Origin: Macrocystis pyrifera
Taxonomy: Eukaryota; Sar; Phaeophyceae; Laminariales; Laminariaceae
Direction: 5' to 3'
DNA length: 64,000 bases
Assembly (NCBI GenBank): GCA_031763025.1
Contig: JASSKH010000038.1
Location: 1,343,001 to 1,407,000, forward strand
Positions 1 to 12,700 of this stretch are shown here, piece by piece. Position 1 is the first letter of the stretch. The number at the start of each line of letters is the position of its first letter. Both the position numbers and the translations under genes were made by a program. The notes beneath the pieces are model-generated. The model ran no database searches. It was not told where the DNA came from and saw only the letters and a list, made by a program, of their open reading frames with translations.

Positions 1-690
1 TGTAGCGCTTGCTGCACATCGATAGGATGCCAATTGCGCTCACGGTATGCCTTCGTCACCCACGACCGCCCACAGAATTGCCAAGCTAGTAGTCACTACC
101 CGCCAAGTGAATACAGCCGGATCCGACCTGGATGCCGAAAGTTCATGCATACTTAAATCACTTCAAAGCTACATTCACATAGTTAACCACTTCATAACTA
201 TGTAGACTCAGTGTGGGATATTTTTTACAATGGTAGAATAATTTCGTCGGCAATTCGCCGCGCCGTACCGCTCCTGGATTGTTGATATAGCGCCACCAAA
301 CATAGAACACACAGTGCAGAGGCTTTTTTTACGATTTTCCTAGGAGTTTGAGAATCGCCCATGCATCATTTGTGGCATGAAGCAAGCTACCATAACATAC
401 CGTACCGTACATACAGCAGTAGCCATTGCATACTATGGTATTGGTGGTGAGCTCGTTGCGTACAAAAGTTGTTAGAGTTCGTCGACCACTCAATAACCTT
501 TATGTGTAAACCAACACACGCCGTAGGACGCCTCTACGGCGGCATCACTAATATCGCTAATGTGAAACCTCACCAAACATACTATCCGGTAGTCTCATTT
601 ATAACTCAAGCTTATCTTCCGGAATATGTGGCAACTTTTGGAGATCACCGGGGGCGTGTAGTGGCATTGTAGGAAGGACTGATACGTTAG
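1..690. other. No gene recognised; downstream of the long minus-strand gene
   Basis: I see no exon with coding bias or repeat family here. The region would contain the 3' UTR of the WW-LRR gene if its last exon ends at 691. One TACAGCAGTA palindrome lies near 412. Confidence 0.4.
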
Positions 691-704
691 CTAAAAGTCG
701 TCTT
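691..704 (-). CDS. Possible terminal exon 26 (14 nt, ends in TAG)
   Basis: A pyrimidine-rich acceptor ending in GATAG precedes 14 nt that complete the phase-1 codon left by exon 25 and add E-D-D-F followed by a stop. The phase is right and the acidic end fits the tail, but a 14-nt exon is weak evidence on its own. Confidence 0.25.
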
Positions 705-3700
705 CTATCGGGAAAGTACCGGTGGTTCAATGAAAAGTCAATAAAAACCAACAGTGTACTTAGCTGCAGTGAAGGACGATGACAGCACTGGCCACTGCTT
801 GGTCGGGCGATGATCAGGTGTAGCAACCGACCGCCAACCAATGGAAGGAGCCGGACTAAATGCTGGGCGCGGCATGATACTATCGTACGCATGCTGCCGA
901 TCGTTTAGTCCAGATAATCGATAAGGCTCCCAAGGGGACGCTATTTAACATGCACCCCACTCACTGGGGTAGCTGTCAGCGCCGGCTGCTAGCCTAGAGG
1001 TTAGCCGAGTGCTAGCTCGGTGATTGTGTTGGATCTCTTACACAAGGCATATAGGCGCTTACCGAGGACGAGGAACGAGTGCTGTCCGATTCGAAAGACA
1101 GACGAGGTCGAGCTCGCTGCACTGCCGCTGTTGTCTCGCCCCCGTTTCTTCTTAAGGTGCCCCCCCTCCCTCGCCGACGTGTCGCTGCTATCGTTGCTAT
1201 CGCCGTCGCCGCTGCTGTCGCTGTCGCTCAAGTCCTCCAGCCGTTGCGAAGGCGGTTTCGGCATCTGAAAAAGGATAAAAATAGAATGTATTAATGCGTG
1301 TGGTGTAAGTTCGTGACTATGCAACAACGTTCCACGAAAAAAAAACACCAAACAAAAAACACGTATCACAACTCACACACTTGACAATATATTTCTGTTC
1401 AAAGATAAACAAATTCCGCTCATTGGTTCGCGCTCATTGTGTTACTGAAATTAAGTATTGCAGCAGATGCGAATTCCTTCAAACTCATGAACCATATGAT
1501 ATCATGCGGCGGCAGAAGCTATTTTTCTCTTTCGGGGCTTGAAATTAAAAAACTGTCGAACATGAGACTATTCACTTTATAGGGCTCTTCAAAGGTCATA
1601 ACCCGACCCGCGGGTGGGGTCGGGTCAGAAGATCTTCAAACCATCACGAGTCGGGTCGGGTAGGGTAAGGAGGTTTTCGAAATATAACGGATCGGGTCAA
1701 GTCAGCCTGACACGACCCGACCCGACCCGCGATGTTTGACCTGAACCGTGAATAGCCCTGAAAGAAGACGATTGCAGCATCAACCGTTTTTTATGAACCT
1801 GGGGCAGAAGGGATTGTCCAGAATGCAACACAAACACACGTACGACACGAGCGTAGCATGATGAGGCCTGAACTATGCTATGGTGCCCGCGAACGGCTCT
1901 CCCTAATCGTTTCGAAAACTGCCAATTTCTCGCGATTTTAGGTCTCGTTATCGGACCCCAACAGGGTGAACATACTACATTCAACAGTGTACCTGGTTCG
2001 CTAAACGTGTCATTTGACCCTGATCACTCTACAGTAGACGAAAATTTTTAATTGCTTCGTTTTTCTCCCTCTCCCCCACCTCGTATCCTGCTGGGATGAA
2101 TCCTTCCACCGTGGGACGCTCTGTTATCGTTTCGCCGGTGTCCCTATCGCAGCAGTCACGGTAGCAGCAGGGGTCAGCGGAAGGACGGAAAAAGTGCAAG
2201 TGTGCTGCTCAGCGTAACCCTTTCATGACTGCAGTTCCGTTTCGGGGACAACTTGCTTCAGATTTTGCATAGTTGGTCGCTAGAACGGGACTGCAGCACT
2301 ATAACGATTGAGCTGTATTTTTACCAAACCGGCAGAAGATAAAAAAATCGAAAGAAGCATGGTGCATTAGTATTTGGCGAATCTGGACGACAATACTACG
2401 CGACAGTGATTAGTCCTGTGACCACTGCAACTACATTTCCACTCTTATCCCGAGAACCCCCCCCAAGAAAAAATGGGGATGCACTTGCAAAAAGGGCTAT
2501 AAGACACTCTTATTATGGGTGAGGCTGAACTTAGATGTGTGGGGCAGGGTGCGTCCTACACTAATTTCAGTATGTTAAAAACGATTTTCTGACCAATTTC
2601 GAGCGAGAGTCGAGACAAGATTTCTTTATATATGTCGCGCATTGTACTGCTTGCCCCACGTGCCCTACGAGTCGCCCTTTTTGCAAGCCCGCCAGCTTAC
2701 CTCGGCTTTGCGGGTGGGGCAATTATCCCGCCCACGCCCTCCCGCCGTGACAAGCAACAACTGCCGGCCGAAGTACCACGCGTTTAACCCCGTTTGGAAC
2801 ACAATGGAATCGGGAAACTCTTGCAACGGGAAAAAAGCTACGACTCACTCCTCCCTCCCCCTCCCCCTATATCCACCTGCCCCTCCACCATTGGCGTATG
2901 GACTTATTCAAGAGGTTCGGGGATACCGATGACTGGCATGCCGGGTTAACCAGGCTTTTGGCTGGGACGGCGGGCTACACTTCGTATGCTCCTGCTCGTT
3001 TCCGCGACGTCGGCAACATATAGCTGTCCAAGGCCCGACCCCACACGTAACAACAAAGCCACGCGCGCGAAGACTCGTTAGTGTTAAGGGGGGCTAGTGT
3101 AGTAAGAATCATAACCGGCGATGGGCCCAAAACCCATGTATCTCTCAATGTTTACCTAGCATATTTGGTTCTGATTTCTATCTTTCCTCGTAACAGTATA
3201 TTGAAGGAGAGTCCCTCAAGCTAGGAACCTGATACCGCTCTGGACGATAATGTAATAACCATTTCGACTCTGACGCCAATACGAAACAGGGACTATATAG
3301 CCGGCCAAAGAGATGGCAGTAGTCATGTACCCCCCCTCGTGCTGTACCACTATTTTTTTCCTAGTGCCTATTCCCTGCTCCTCTCAGTAACGTCCATAGT
3401 CAGCGGAAAATCGACCACACACGTACAAACAAGTTAAGACGCGCGCGCGTGGCTCACTTGTGCACCCGATCGTCCCATGGAATCCCATGGCATTTTCAGA
3501 TGGGATTTCCGATGGAATCGATACCATGGGAAATCCCGTGGAAAATAGGAACACACTGCTCCCACACCAGCATCATCCTGTGACATCCCTTGCGATGTCC
3601 CACAGGAAAACCGAATACCGGGTACAGCCCCTACCGTCGCATGCTCAACCTTTTCAGTGCTGCAGTCCCGTTTTGGGGACAAACTACTCGGAATTTGACT

Positions 3701-6700
3701 GCTTACAGTACTAAAGGGGCCAAGGCTCGGATTTATCATTCAATTTGGGTGGGGGTCTCCATGTTATTCCAAGTGTTGCTCCCTGGTCTCCTGAGCGACG
3801 CCGGTAGCCGGGAGCATTCGACCCGACCCGCACACGCACACGCGCAAAGCAGAGTCGCGAGCGTGACTTACTTGTGGACCCAGTAGGGAGCGTCGTTGTA
3901 GACGTCGTAGCGCTCTTCCCAAAAGCTGGCTTTCCACTCGGCCATCACGCTCACGACCCCCTCCGCCTCGTACCGATGCCACGCCTCTCGTAACGCCTGC
4001 CGGGAGTGTTAAAAAGAGATAATAAATAGAAACGTGAAGAGAGAACACAAATAGAACCGTTGTATCGTACGTACCAGTACAAAATAGCAGAAAATCGAGA
4101 GGTAATCGAATCAAATCATGAATCCGCGTCTTGGAAAGCACCCCAAACAAAACAGAACAAAACAACATGAATACAAAACAAATAAAAACAAGGGAACGGG
4201 GAAGGGCTCACCGTTGGAAGGTAATTGTTAGCATAGTTCATGGTTGGGGCTAGTGAACTCCTTCTCCCAAGAACAAGAAAGGGGCGGGGGCGCGACATTG
4301 TTTTCACCGTTCAGGCTTAAAAACGCCGTTTGTTTACAAGGGTTTTTCCTTGTTCTGCAGACTATCTCGAAATTTCACTAGAGGGGTTTGACACCTCGAG
4401 CGTTCCTTCAAACAAAAGTATACAAACCGCGTCCCTGTACAAATGACAGGCACTGGTACGGGTTATTTAGTACCTGGTATATTAATATCTAAGTGCCATA
4501 CAAACCGAAAAATCGTACATTATCATGATACACTAACCATGAAAATACTCAATATTAAAATGTCAAAATTGCCCCCGTTTGTTTGTCGATTGGCAATATT
4601 ACTGTACTTCACATTTCGAGCATCCCTTCTGCGCTGCTTTATCCTCTTCTTCGTCCAAGTTTTCCACTCGCCGAAGGATTCCCGCATACCGAGTCCTATC
4701 CACATTGCCATTATGTTCCGGAACACCTGGCACGGGAATCCCAAAATTGAGCAGCACCGGACATGGGAGCCCTTGAGTTCGTTGTCACTACCAGGAAGCT
4801 GGTACTGGTATGTCATAATAGTGCTGCACTAATATTGGCAGTCAGCAAAAGGGAAGCGATCTAACGGTTGAGTTGAAAAAATTGTCACAAAAAAATACCT
4901 CGCTTCAGAAATATGTTTAGCTGTCTACTACGTGGTAGTTAGAATGCCATGCTAAAACAATAAAAATATTCAACACATGCATTTGGCCCAAACAAAACTT
5001 CCGGGCAACCCAGTGTTCTCCTAGATTGCGAGTACCATAGCGCAAGTATGTCTCACAAAGCACAAGAGTGGTCGCCTTCGAAATTACTCTATTCCCATAT
5101 CATACCTGTACCACTGCTGTATCACAGGCTCCGCGTGCTCTCCGACGCCGGCATGGAAGAATGCTGCGTTATAACAAGACTTTGGCTCAGCTCCGACTAC
5201 ATGGTTGAAATACACTTGATTTTAAACACTAAGCCCATTCGTAACCCTAAGCCCGACCGCCTGAGAAATATCTCGCAGAAATATCTCGGAACGTTCTGAG
5301 ATGGATCGAATACTTAGTGTGGACTGTCCTGTCAACCGTGTTATTCGAAGCTGGGCTAAGCGGTAAGCGAGCCGCTGAATTCAGTTCTTCACTGGATAGG
5401 TCATCATATTGATGTTGAGTCACACAGGCGCCGCCCCGTCTAGAAAGCGAAGAGGTTCCACAGCCCCCCTCCATTCGCCTGAGCCAATCCTAGCAGTAGT
5501 TGCGTTTCCTCTACCTGAGTTGTGCTCGTTCTCGGCCTCTGTCCTCCCTCTCTCGTTTGCCCATTTATTCACTCATGAGTTAGCCCATTGTATGTGATGG
5601 CTTCTTCTTGTGGTACTGCCTGGCGCAGCATATACCGCCAGTAAATTAATGCTTATACTGACTGACAGCATCAGTAGATTGAACGGTATGAAACATGAAG
5701 CTGCCAGTAGAATTATACTGGCAGTAGAATTATACTGAACGAGAGCACCCGTAAATTGAACAATAGGAACTTTATTGAAACGTATGTGGTTCCACAAAAG
5801 GCCATCCTTGCTGCCCCGGTACCCAGCCCTAGTAGTAATTTGTTTTCTCTGTACTTGCCTTGTGTTCGTCCTCTGCCTTTCGTCTGGCCTTCTGTCCCGC
5901 CGCATCCATATCTCGCTGCACTATGTCAGCCACCATCTCGTCCACGAGCTCTTGAAACTCCTTGTCGCCTCGCCGCACCTAAAAGGACCGACCGACGAGC
6001 ATTGTTGGGTGTTCCCCGCAAAACATCGAAGGCACCCCAATCACATCGCCAATGAATCAACCACCATCACATCTATGAGCTCTTAGAATCCCTTATCCCC
6101 TTGCCGAACCTCTAGGGTCAACATTCACATGCTTTCCCGAGCACGCAAAATACGAACAAAGAGCGTTGCTGTAGGTGTTCCTCAATGTACCGACGGCGTT
6201 AATGCCCTTCCCATGAGCTCCCATTGACAACCACACTACTACCACGGCAGCAAAAATGCAGCGACCATTTCATCGACGAGTTCTTGGAACCCCTCATCGC
6301 CTGCCTCACCGTGCCTACAGGGTTATTGCCGTGCCGCACCACGCACGAAGGATCGATCGGAAGCGTTCGGTGCTCTTCAAGCTATCGAAGGCATTTCTAC
6401 TAAATACAACAGCAAACGACCTGCGTCTTCTGGTGCAAACCCTATCACCATTAACGGCAAGGACAGCCTAAATTGTGCCCAGCCTCATGGACTTGTCAAT
6501 CGAGCTTCCAATCCAGTACTGTAGAGTCACAAGTGAGAAAACAGAGCTTGGTCGTCACTGCACGAATATCACAATCCATTTTGTCCGAGTTTCCGAGAAA
6601 TGACAATAATCGCCGGTTCGAGCGGCGATCTGATTCGTCGCGAACGCAAGGCTGATAGAAATTTCATGCCATAAAAAGAAAGTCCCACCTTTCTCAACAC

Positions 6701-9700
6701 GATTTTTCGGGTCTTCTTAGCAGCCAGCGCAGCCGCCTGTTACGCGAGGCAAGTCGGCAAGGACGGGCGACACAGTCGACTTACGGGGGCGTGCTGTGTT
6801 GCATGATGTATCTACATTTTCTATCGGCTTGCGCAACATCGAGAAAGAGGGACACGATATCTAACACAGCCACAATCTGGGGCCCATCTGGCACACAGCC
6901 TGGAACCCCAGTTTTTTCCTAATGGGTGCAATTCTCCAGCGCTGACTGCTAGCGCTCAGTGATTGCGGTATACATTTAATAACGTCACAATCTGCGGCCT
7001 GCTTGGCTGGTAAACCTCGACGTCAGATATTACTCAAGGGCTGCGATCCGATACCTGATGACTGTTAGTCAAGTGGTCGTGGTGTACACCTAACAAAGTC
7101 ACTACCTGGGACCCAGCTGGCTGCTAAACCTGAGTCTCAAGTGGTGTGCCCAAGGGTGGCAATCGACCAGATGCGGACTGGTAGACCAGTGCTCACGGCG
7201 TAAATCTATCAGTAAGACCCGAATGCTTCAGCTCGGCTCACCCGATCGCTAAGACGTCTCACCTTCTCTTCCATTCTCGCCACTTCCTCCTCCAGCTGCT
7301 GGTCAACCTCTGCCATTTTAGCGTCCTCCGGCATAGCTTCCATGCTCCTCATCACCTACCAGGTATCAAATAGGCAGATTACGGTTTTGTGCCTCAATTT
7401 GCGCAATAAAAAGCCTGCCATGTTGCTCCTCGTGCGATGAATCAGGCAGGCGTGGGGCGTGGGCGACTCGTATGGTGCAATCCGCTTGGACAACTATTCA
7501 GCGTCCTTAGCTGTGCTGGCGATATATTCTGAACCTTGCCGGGTGCTCTGGGCATATTCATCAGTTGACTGAGAGGGTAAAAGGGAGGCAACAGCAGTAG
7601 CCATGATGTCCGAGAGCCCCAAACCGTGTTACGGTACTCGAAGCACACCACTGGGTGTACTCGATATCGACGAGTAGAAAGACCAGTTTTCGCGTGAAAA
7701 AGACACGCCTACGTATACCTCGTAACAGCTATTGGAGCATGTCTTGCGACAATTCTTTAGGAAGTTAGATTGGTGTTGCTGGGTTCGAGTACTCGTACAA
7801 CTCTTCCAGAACCCGGCTTCGAGAAGAAAAATACACACGCACCCCGGAGAACAATCCCATGGGCAAGGCATAAAACGAAGGTAGTGCGTAGGTTTTAGCA
7901 CGGCAGTCCCGTTTAGGGGACAATCCACTTAAATTGCAAGTACTTTTTCCCCAAAGCGGAACTCCAGTCCTAAAAGGGACAAGCAGGAATGGAATTGCAA
8001 GTAGGGCGGGCACTTCCTCTGCTGGGGACCTCCCGGTCAGAAAATGTTGGGCCCCCAAAGTACCCCCTCCGCCGCACGGTACCGCACTTGAAGAGGCATG
8101 CTCAATCGCAGGTCGTTTTTGGCGCGTCACCTGGTCGATCTGGGCTTCTTTCTGCTCCTTCCCCCATCCTCTCAGCGTCTTCAGCTCCTCTCTCAAGGCC
8201 TCTGCTTTGGTCTGAAACGAGATGACAATGAGTGACAGGGGGAGGAAAGAGAGACAACGCGTTGACGGCAGGGGGCCGATCGGTGCTCCTCCGCGGATTT
8301 AGGAATGCGGCTTTGTCCGTCACAGGTTGGTACTCTTAATTCCGTCCGTGTGGAGCCTTCGTTTCTATCCTTCCCACTCGTTAACTCGTTCGTCCGTTCA
8401 TCGCGTCATTCAAATTCCAATCTCCAATTTCGTATCAGGTGGAGGTTGCTACTCCCACCGACAATGCAACCCTCCTGCTGTATCGAGCGCCGGGGGTGGC
8501 GAGAGGCGTGCACCGTGGCGCTTGCTGAAGCTACGCACTTCGCGTTGCCACACAACATCATTGTTTACGACAGGCACTGGGCTGTCGTATCTGACTCCGT
8601 CAAGACCCAGGCACAGCGCGGTCCTAAAACACTGAAACGTACCAACCGTCTACGGGCCGGGCGAGCGCAGCACTACTGCAATTCGAGTATCGCCGTGCTG
8701 CGCGTATGCCGCACTTTTCCCTACTGTGCACGTCGGACACATCCCCTGCCCCAAAAGCCCCGGTTGCTTTGTAGGGCCAAAGCTGTGATCCTCATTTTTA
8801 CCTTCTTCCATCTGAATGAAGCCCCCGGCAACCCAACACTTGTCGCAAGATTTCCCCCCTTGTTGTTGCAGCATGCATTTCGATATCGTCCTGCGCTGGT
8901 GGCACAAGCCGTGTCTTCACAAATATCTTCTTTTGATACTGTACAGCTGGATACGTTTCGTAAGTTGCTCTTCTCTCCCCATGACCCCCGGAGGCGTTTC
9001 CTCCTGCGTTCTGGTATGTATGCTGCACGATACATCCATCATAAATCGTCATGGGCTATCGTTGACGTTTCGACAAATTACTCGATAAACTTTCCATTCG
9101 TCTCCATGAACTACCGACCGTGGAGGCGTTTGTCCCTGATTCCCTGTGCACTGTACGTTATACACGCCGTTCCTCGACGAGCTATCACCCGGCGTAGCCA
9201 TGTTGTTTGAAGCCAAGCAGAGCACGTTAGCTTATGCGCTTCGATTTTCTCTTCGGGTTTCGTCATATAACTGCATTTGGTTGTGTGAGAGAAACAACGA
9301 GCTGGATAATGTCAAGAGAGAAAAATAAAAATAAATAAAACTTAATATACGTACCTATGTATATTCATGTCATGTCCAGAACGCCGCTAACATGGGTATA
9401 AAACCTCCCACAAGTTGGCCCTCTTGGGGCTACATACAGGAAAATTGACCATCAAAATTGACGATTCCAGAGACGGCCACTGCATGATTGGGGGATGGTA
9501 CAAATTGGACACCGCTGTTATAGGAGTCGTTCGGCACAGGCGCAACATCACCCTACCTTCATACCTACAAACCCTTCTTTAGTACTGGTGGGCGCTCACG
9601 CTCCTCGTAGACGATCGATAGCACCAAAGTCACCAACCATTGTGTTCGTCGCTATCCTCTACGAGGGGTCCAAACGGAGTTGAGCCGGAAAGAAAAAAGT

Positions 9701-12700
9701 GAAGACTAGAGCATATCAAAGGTATATATGAAACGATACCCCCCCTGGAGGCGTTTTGTTTCTTGGATCTGTGCTGTGCGCTGTACCTTGAGGTCTTCTA
9801 GGCGATGTTCTCTGTCTTTCGCGAGAGATTTCTTGGTCTTGGCGAACTTTTTCTCCACCGTCTGCCTCCGGTGCGCCTTCATCGCGTCCGCCTGGCTCTC
9901 GAACTCTCCCAGCTGCATGTCAGGCCAGTCACAGGCCGTGTACGCGAAGGTCAATCACAGGTGTTAGATTCATCCACGGGCAACGCGAAACGTTCATTGC
10001 TGGTTCTCCGCAAGTGCGGCTTTAGTACGTAGAATCAAGGGCTGACACACCACCAAAATCTAACGTAGAGGTTGGGTTTCTCGCGTTCGGCCTCAGTTTG
10101 TATCCTGCCCTGATTTATCCCTGCCTGGTGACTACCAGTGGCATTCAATGCAATCAGACGTGGCCTGAATTCGTGCGCTGCGCTCAACGTTTGTACAAAG
10201 AAACATGCGTTCTTCTTTTCTGTGCTTCTTCTTCCTCTGTTGCTGGTGTATTTTCGTGCAGTCGGCGGCGGCAAGCTTCCATAACATGCGACCCGAAGGA
10301 ATGCAAGATGTTTTTTGCGTTCTCGCGAAATGCTGCCCCCGCGTATGTTAGACGCGCTTTCGGCGCCGCCCTAGCCTAGACTAGACTCCAACCTTTAATC
10401 TTGCTCCGATGGAAGGGCGGATTGAGGGCAGAGGTGCGCCCAAACATCAACGCAGGCAGCGCCATCCACACAGACCAGCAAACACATCACTATCCGTGTA
10501 ATGAAGAGTTGATTTTGATTTTAGAAGCGTGGGGTCATCGGGCAGGCTGACGCTGCACACGCAACACGCCTCTATTACTACAGTAGACACCTATGAGACC
10601 CCGATCCCGAAAACAGCGATGATGGAGTCCATAAAACAGATGGCTAGTTGGTACGATTGGTTCCACTTCTGCAAGGTAATTATATGTTCAAGTGGTACGT
10701 TTGATTACACTTCTGCGGGATAATTTTATGTAAGCTCCAACTCGCAGATGGTCGGAACGTTGTTCTCCGCTTCTGAGGTATAGTTCTATAATTCCGTCTA
10801 TTTTTCAACTCGGAGGTGATCGCAAACTTTCGCCCCCTCCTCTTTTGCGGGGTAAAGCGTGAGTTGCAATTTATTATTCTGACCTCTTTCTTCTTCTTGA
10901 GCTCCTCCGCCATCTTGACGGCCATCCCACTGTACTTTTTCTTGCCCTGTCCGATGGAAGCAACGAGACCGTAGAAACGTACTTTGGAGCGAGGGATTGC
11001 ATACAGTTCTGCGTCACACAAACAAATTACGGGGCCTATCAGTAGGCACTGTTGCCTGGAGGGTATCATACTTTCTCTACTGTAAATATTACCTCTTTGC
11101 TCTCCGAGGCGTCTTTCACCAGTCGCCTGGCCAGCCGCACGCGGAACTCGATGTCCTCTTTTTCCAGTGCTTGCCGTTGCCTGACCAGTAAAGTTACCGC
11201 CGAAAGTTACCGTCGGCGGTTTACCGTTGAAATTTACCGTTGGAGGTTGATATTTTCCGTTGGACTGTACCGTTAAAATTAAACGTTGAAATGTACCGTT
11301 GAGGTTTATATCGTTGAAGTTCTCCATCGAAAGGTACCGTTGAAACGTTGCACAAACATTAAAAAAACAGATGGCGCCGGTCTGTTCCGTTGACATGCCG
11401 CATGTTTCACTACGATATATCACTCTGTCCGCAAGTATACTGGCCGTGTGGAATGAATATCAATATACAAACGTTCCAAATATATAGGGACAGTGCGGTA
11501 TTAGTGTCTACGGACCAGATTACGGCAATGGCCTCATAAAAAAAAAAACAACAGCAACAGCAACAGCAACAGTAACAGCAGCAACGTCAGCGAGGTGGAT
11601 GGATAGTCCGGTTCGGGCAGATAAGCTCGGGAAGGGAGCCCCTAGCAAGGCCGTGGTTATTAACGTGCCAGTGAAAAAAACGCCCTGAATAACGCCCAGT
11701 AAACCCCACGAATACGAGAAGTGCGAGGGGGCTCGTGGACCAGGCCTAAGATTTCAGTGTCATCAACTAAGTACCAGGCGCCAGGAATGCCATTTTTCGC
11801 ATGCATCGCCCAGCATCACATCATGATGCGCGTCAGCAACGTCGGCGCGTGGTCTCACCGCTCGTCTTGCTCCCTCTCCAAGATGATGTCGTCCTTGATC
11901 AGGGTCGCCTTGCGCTCGCACATCCAACCAACCTGCGAGTCCGCCACGACAACACCATGCGGAGTTGGATATTAGTACAAGCGTCATACTTAGCCCATTT
12001 CAAGGAACAAAATAAAAGTATAACATACGCATATCCGACGCACACTCCGAGTAGATTCTCCCACAAACGCGGGCGTAAAACAAAAACAAAGTGAAGGACA
12101 GAACTACCGTGTTCCGCTGTTGAACCACAGTGTAGATGTATCTGTTCGAAATAAAGGCACGACATCAACCGCTCGCCAACCGAATAGGCCTAACACGTAC
12201 GTTTGATCGACCCCTGGTTGAAGCTACAGCGGCCATACCGTGTGGTAGCGGCATCCCTAAACGTGACGAGTACGGGCAGCAGCAGCACCACCACCTTCAC
12301 CGCCACCACCACCACCATCGCCATCACCAACAACACCAGCGACAGCAGCAGCAGCATCAATAGCCGTGGCAGGAGGATAACGTCGAGGGGGGATGAGCTG
12401 GCACATTTTCCTCCATGTACTTCTGTGAGCGACGACGGGCTTTTCTTCCTTAGGATACCTAAACACGCACTGACATTCTTACCTTTGGCGGAACGCACAC
12501 CCTTCGCCTTCCATTCTCGCCGACGCACGCACACCTGTTTGGCCGTTCGGAGAGAGGGGGCGTTACACTGAACGTTGCGAACCTAGGAAGGTGGAGGGGG
12601 TACTCTAAACATAAGGCACTCGTCTAGACAATGAAAGACAATGGAAATAAGAGGGGGTAGGGGTGTACTCATTATCATGCATGGTCGTAGTCGTATGACG

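Noticed and set aside
8305..9210. 301-codon plus-strand open frame, the longest outside the retrotransposon
   Set aside because: It lies in an intron of the minus-strand gene, lacks the GNN codon bias seen in the supported exons, shows no domain, and chance length in 64 kb is not excluded.
10035..10110. Possible extra exon (GRIQTEAEREKPNLY) between exons 18 and 19
   Set aside because: Phase would fit, but the acceptor has no pyrimidine tract and the donor (GTTAGA) is poor.
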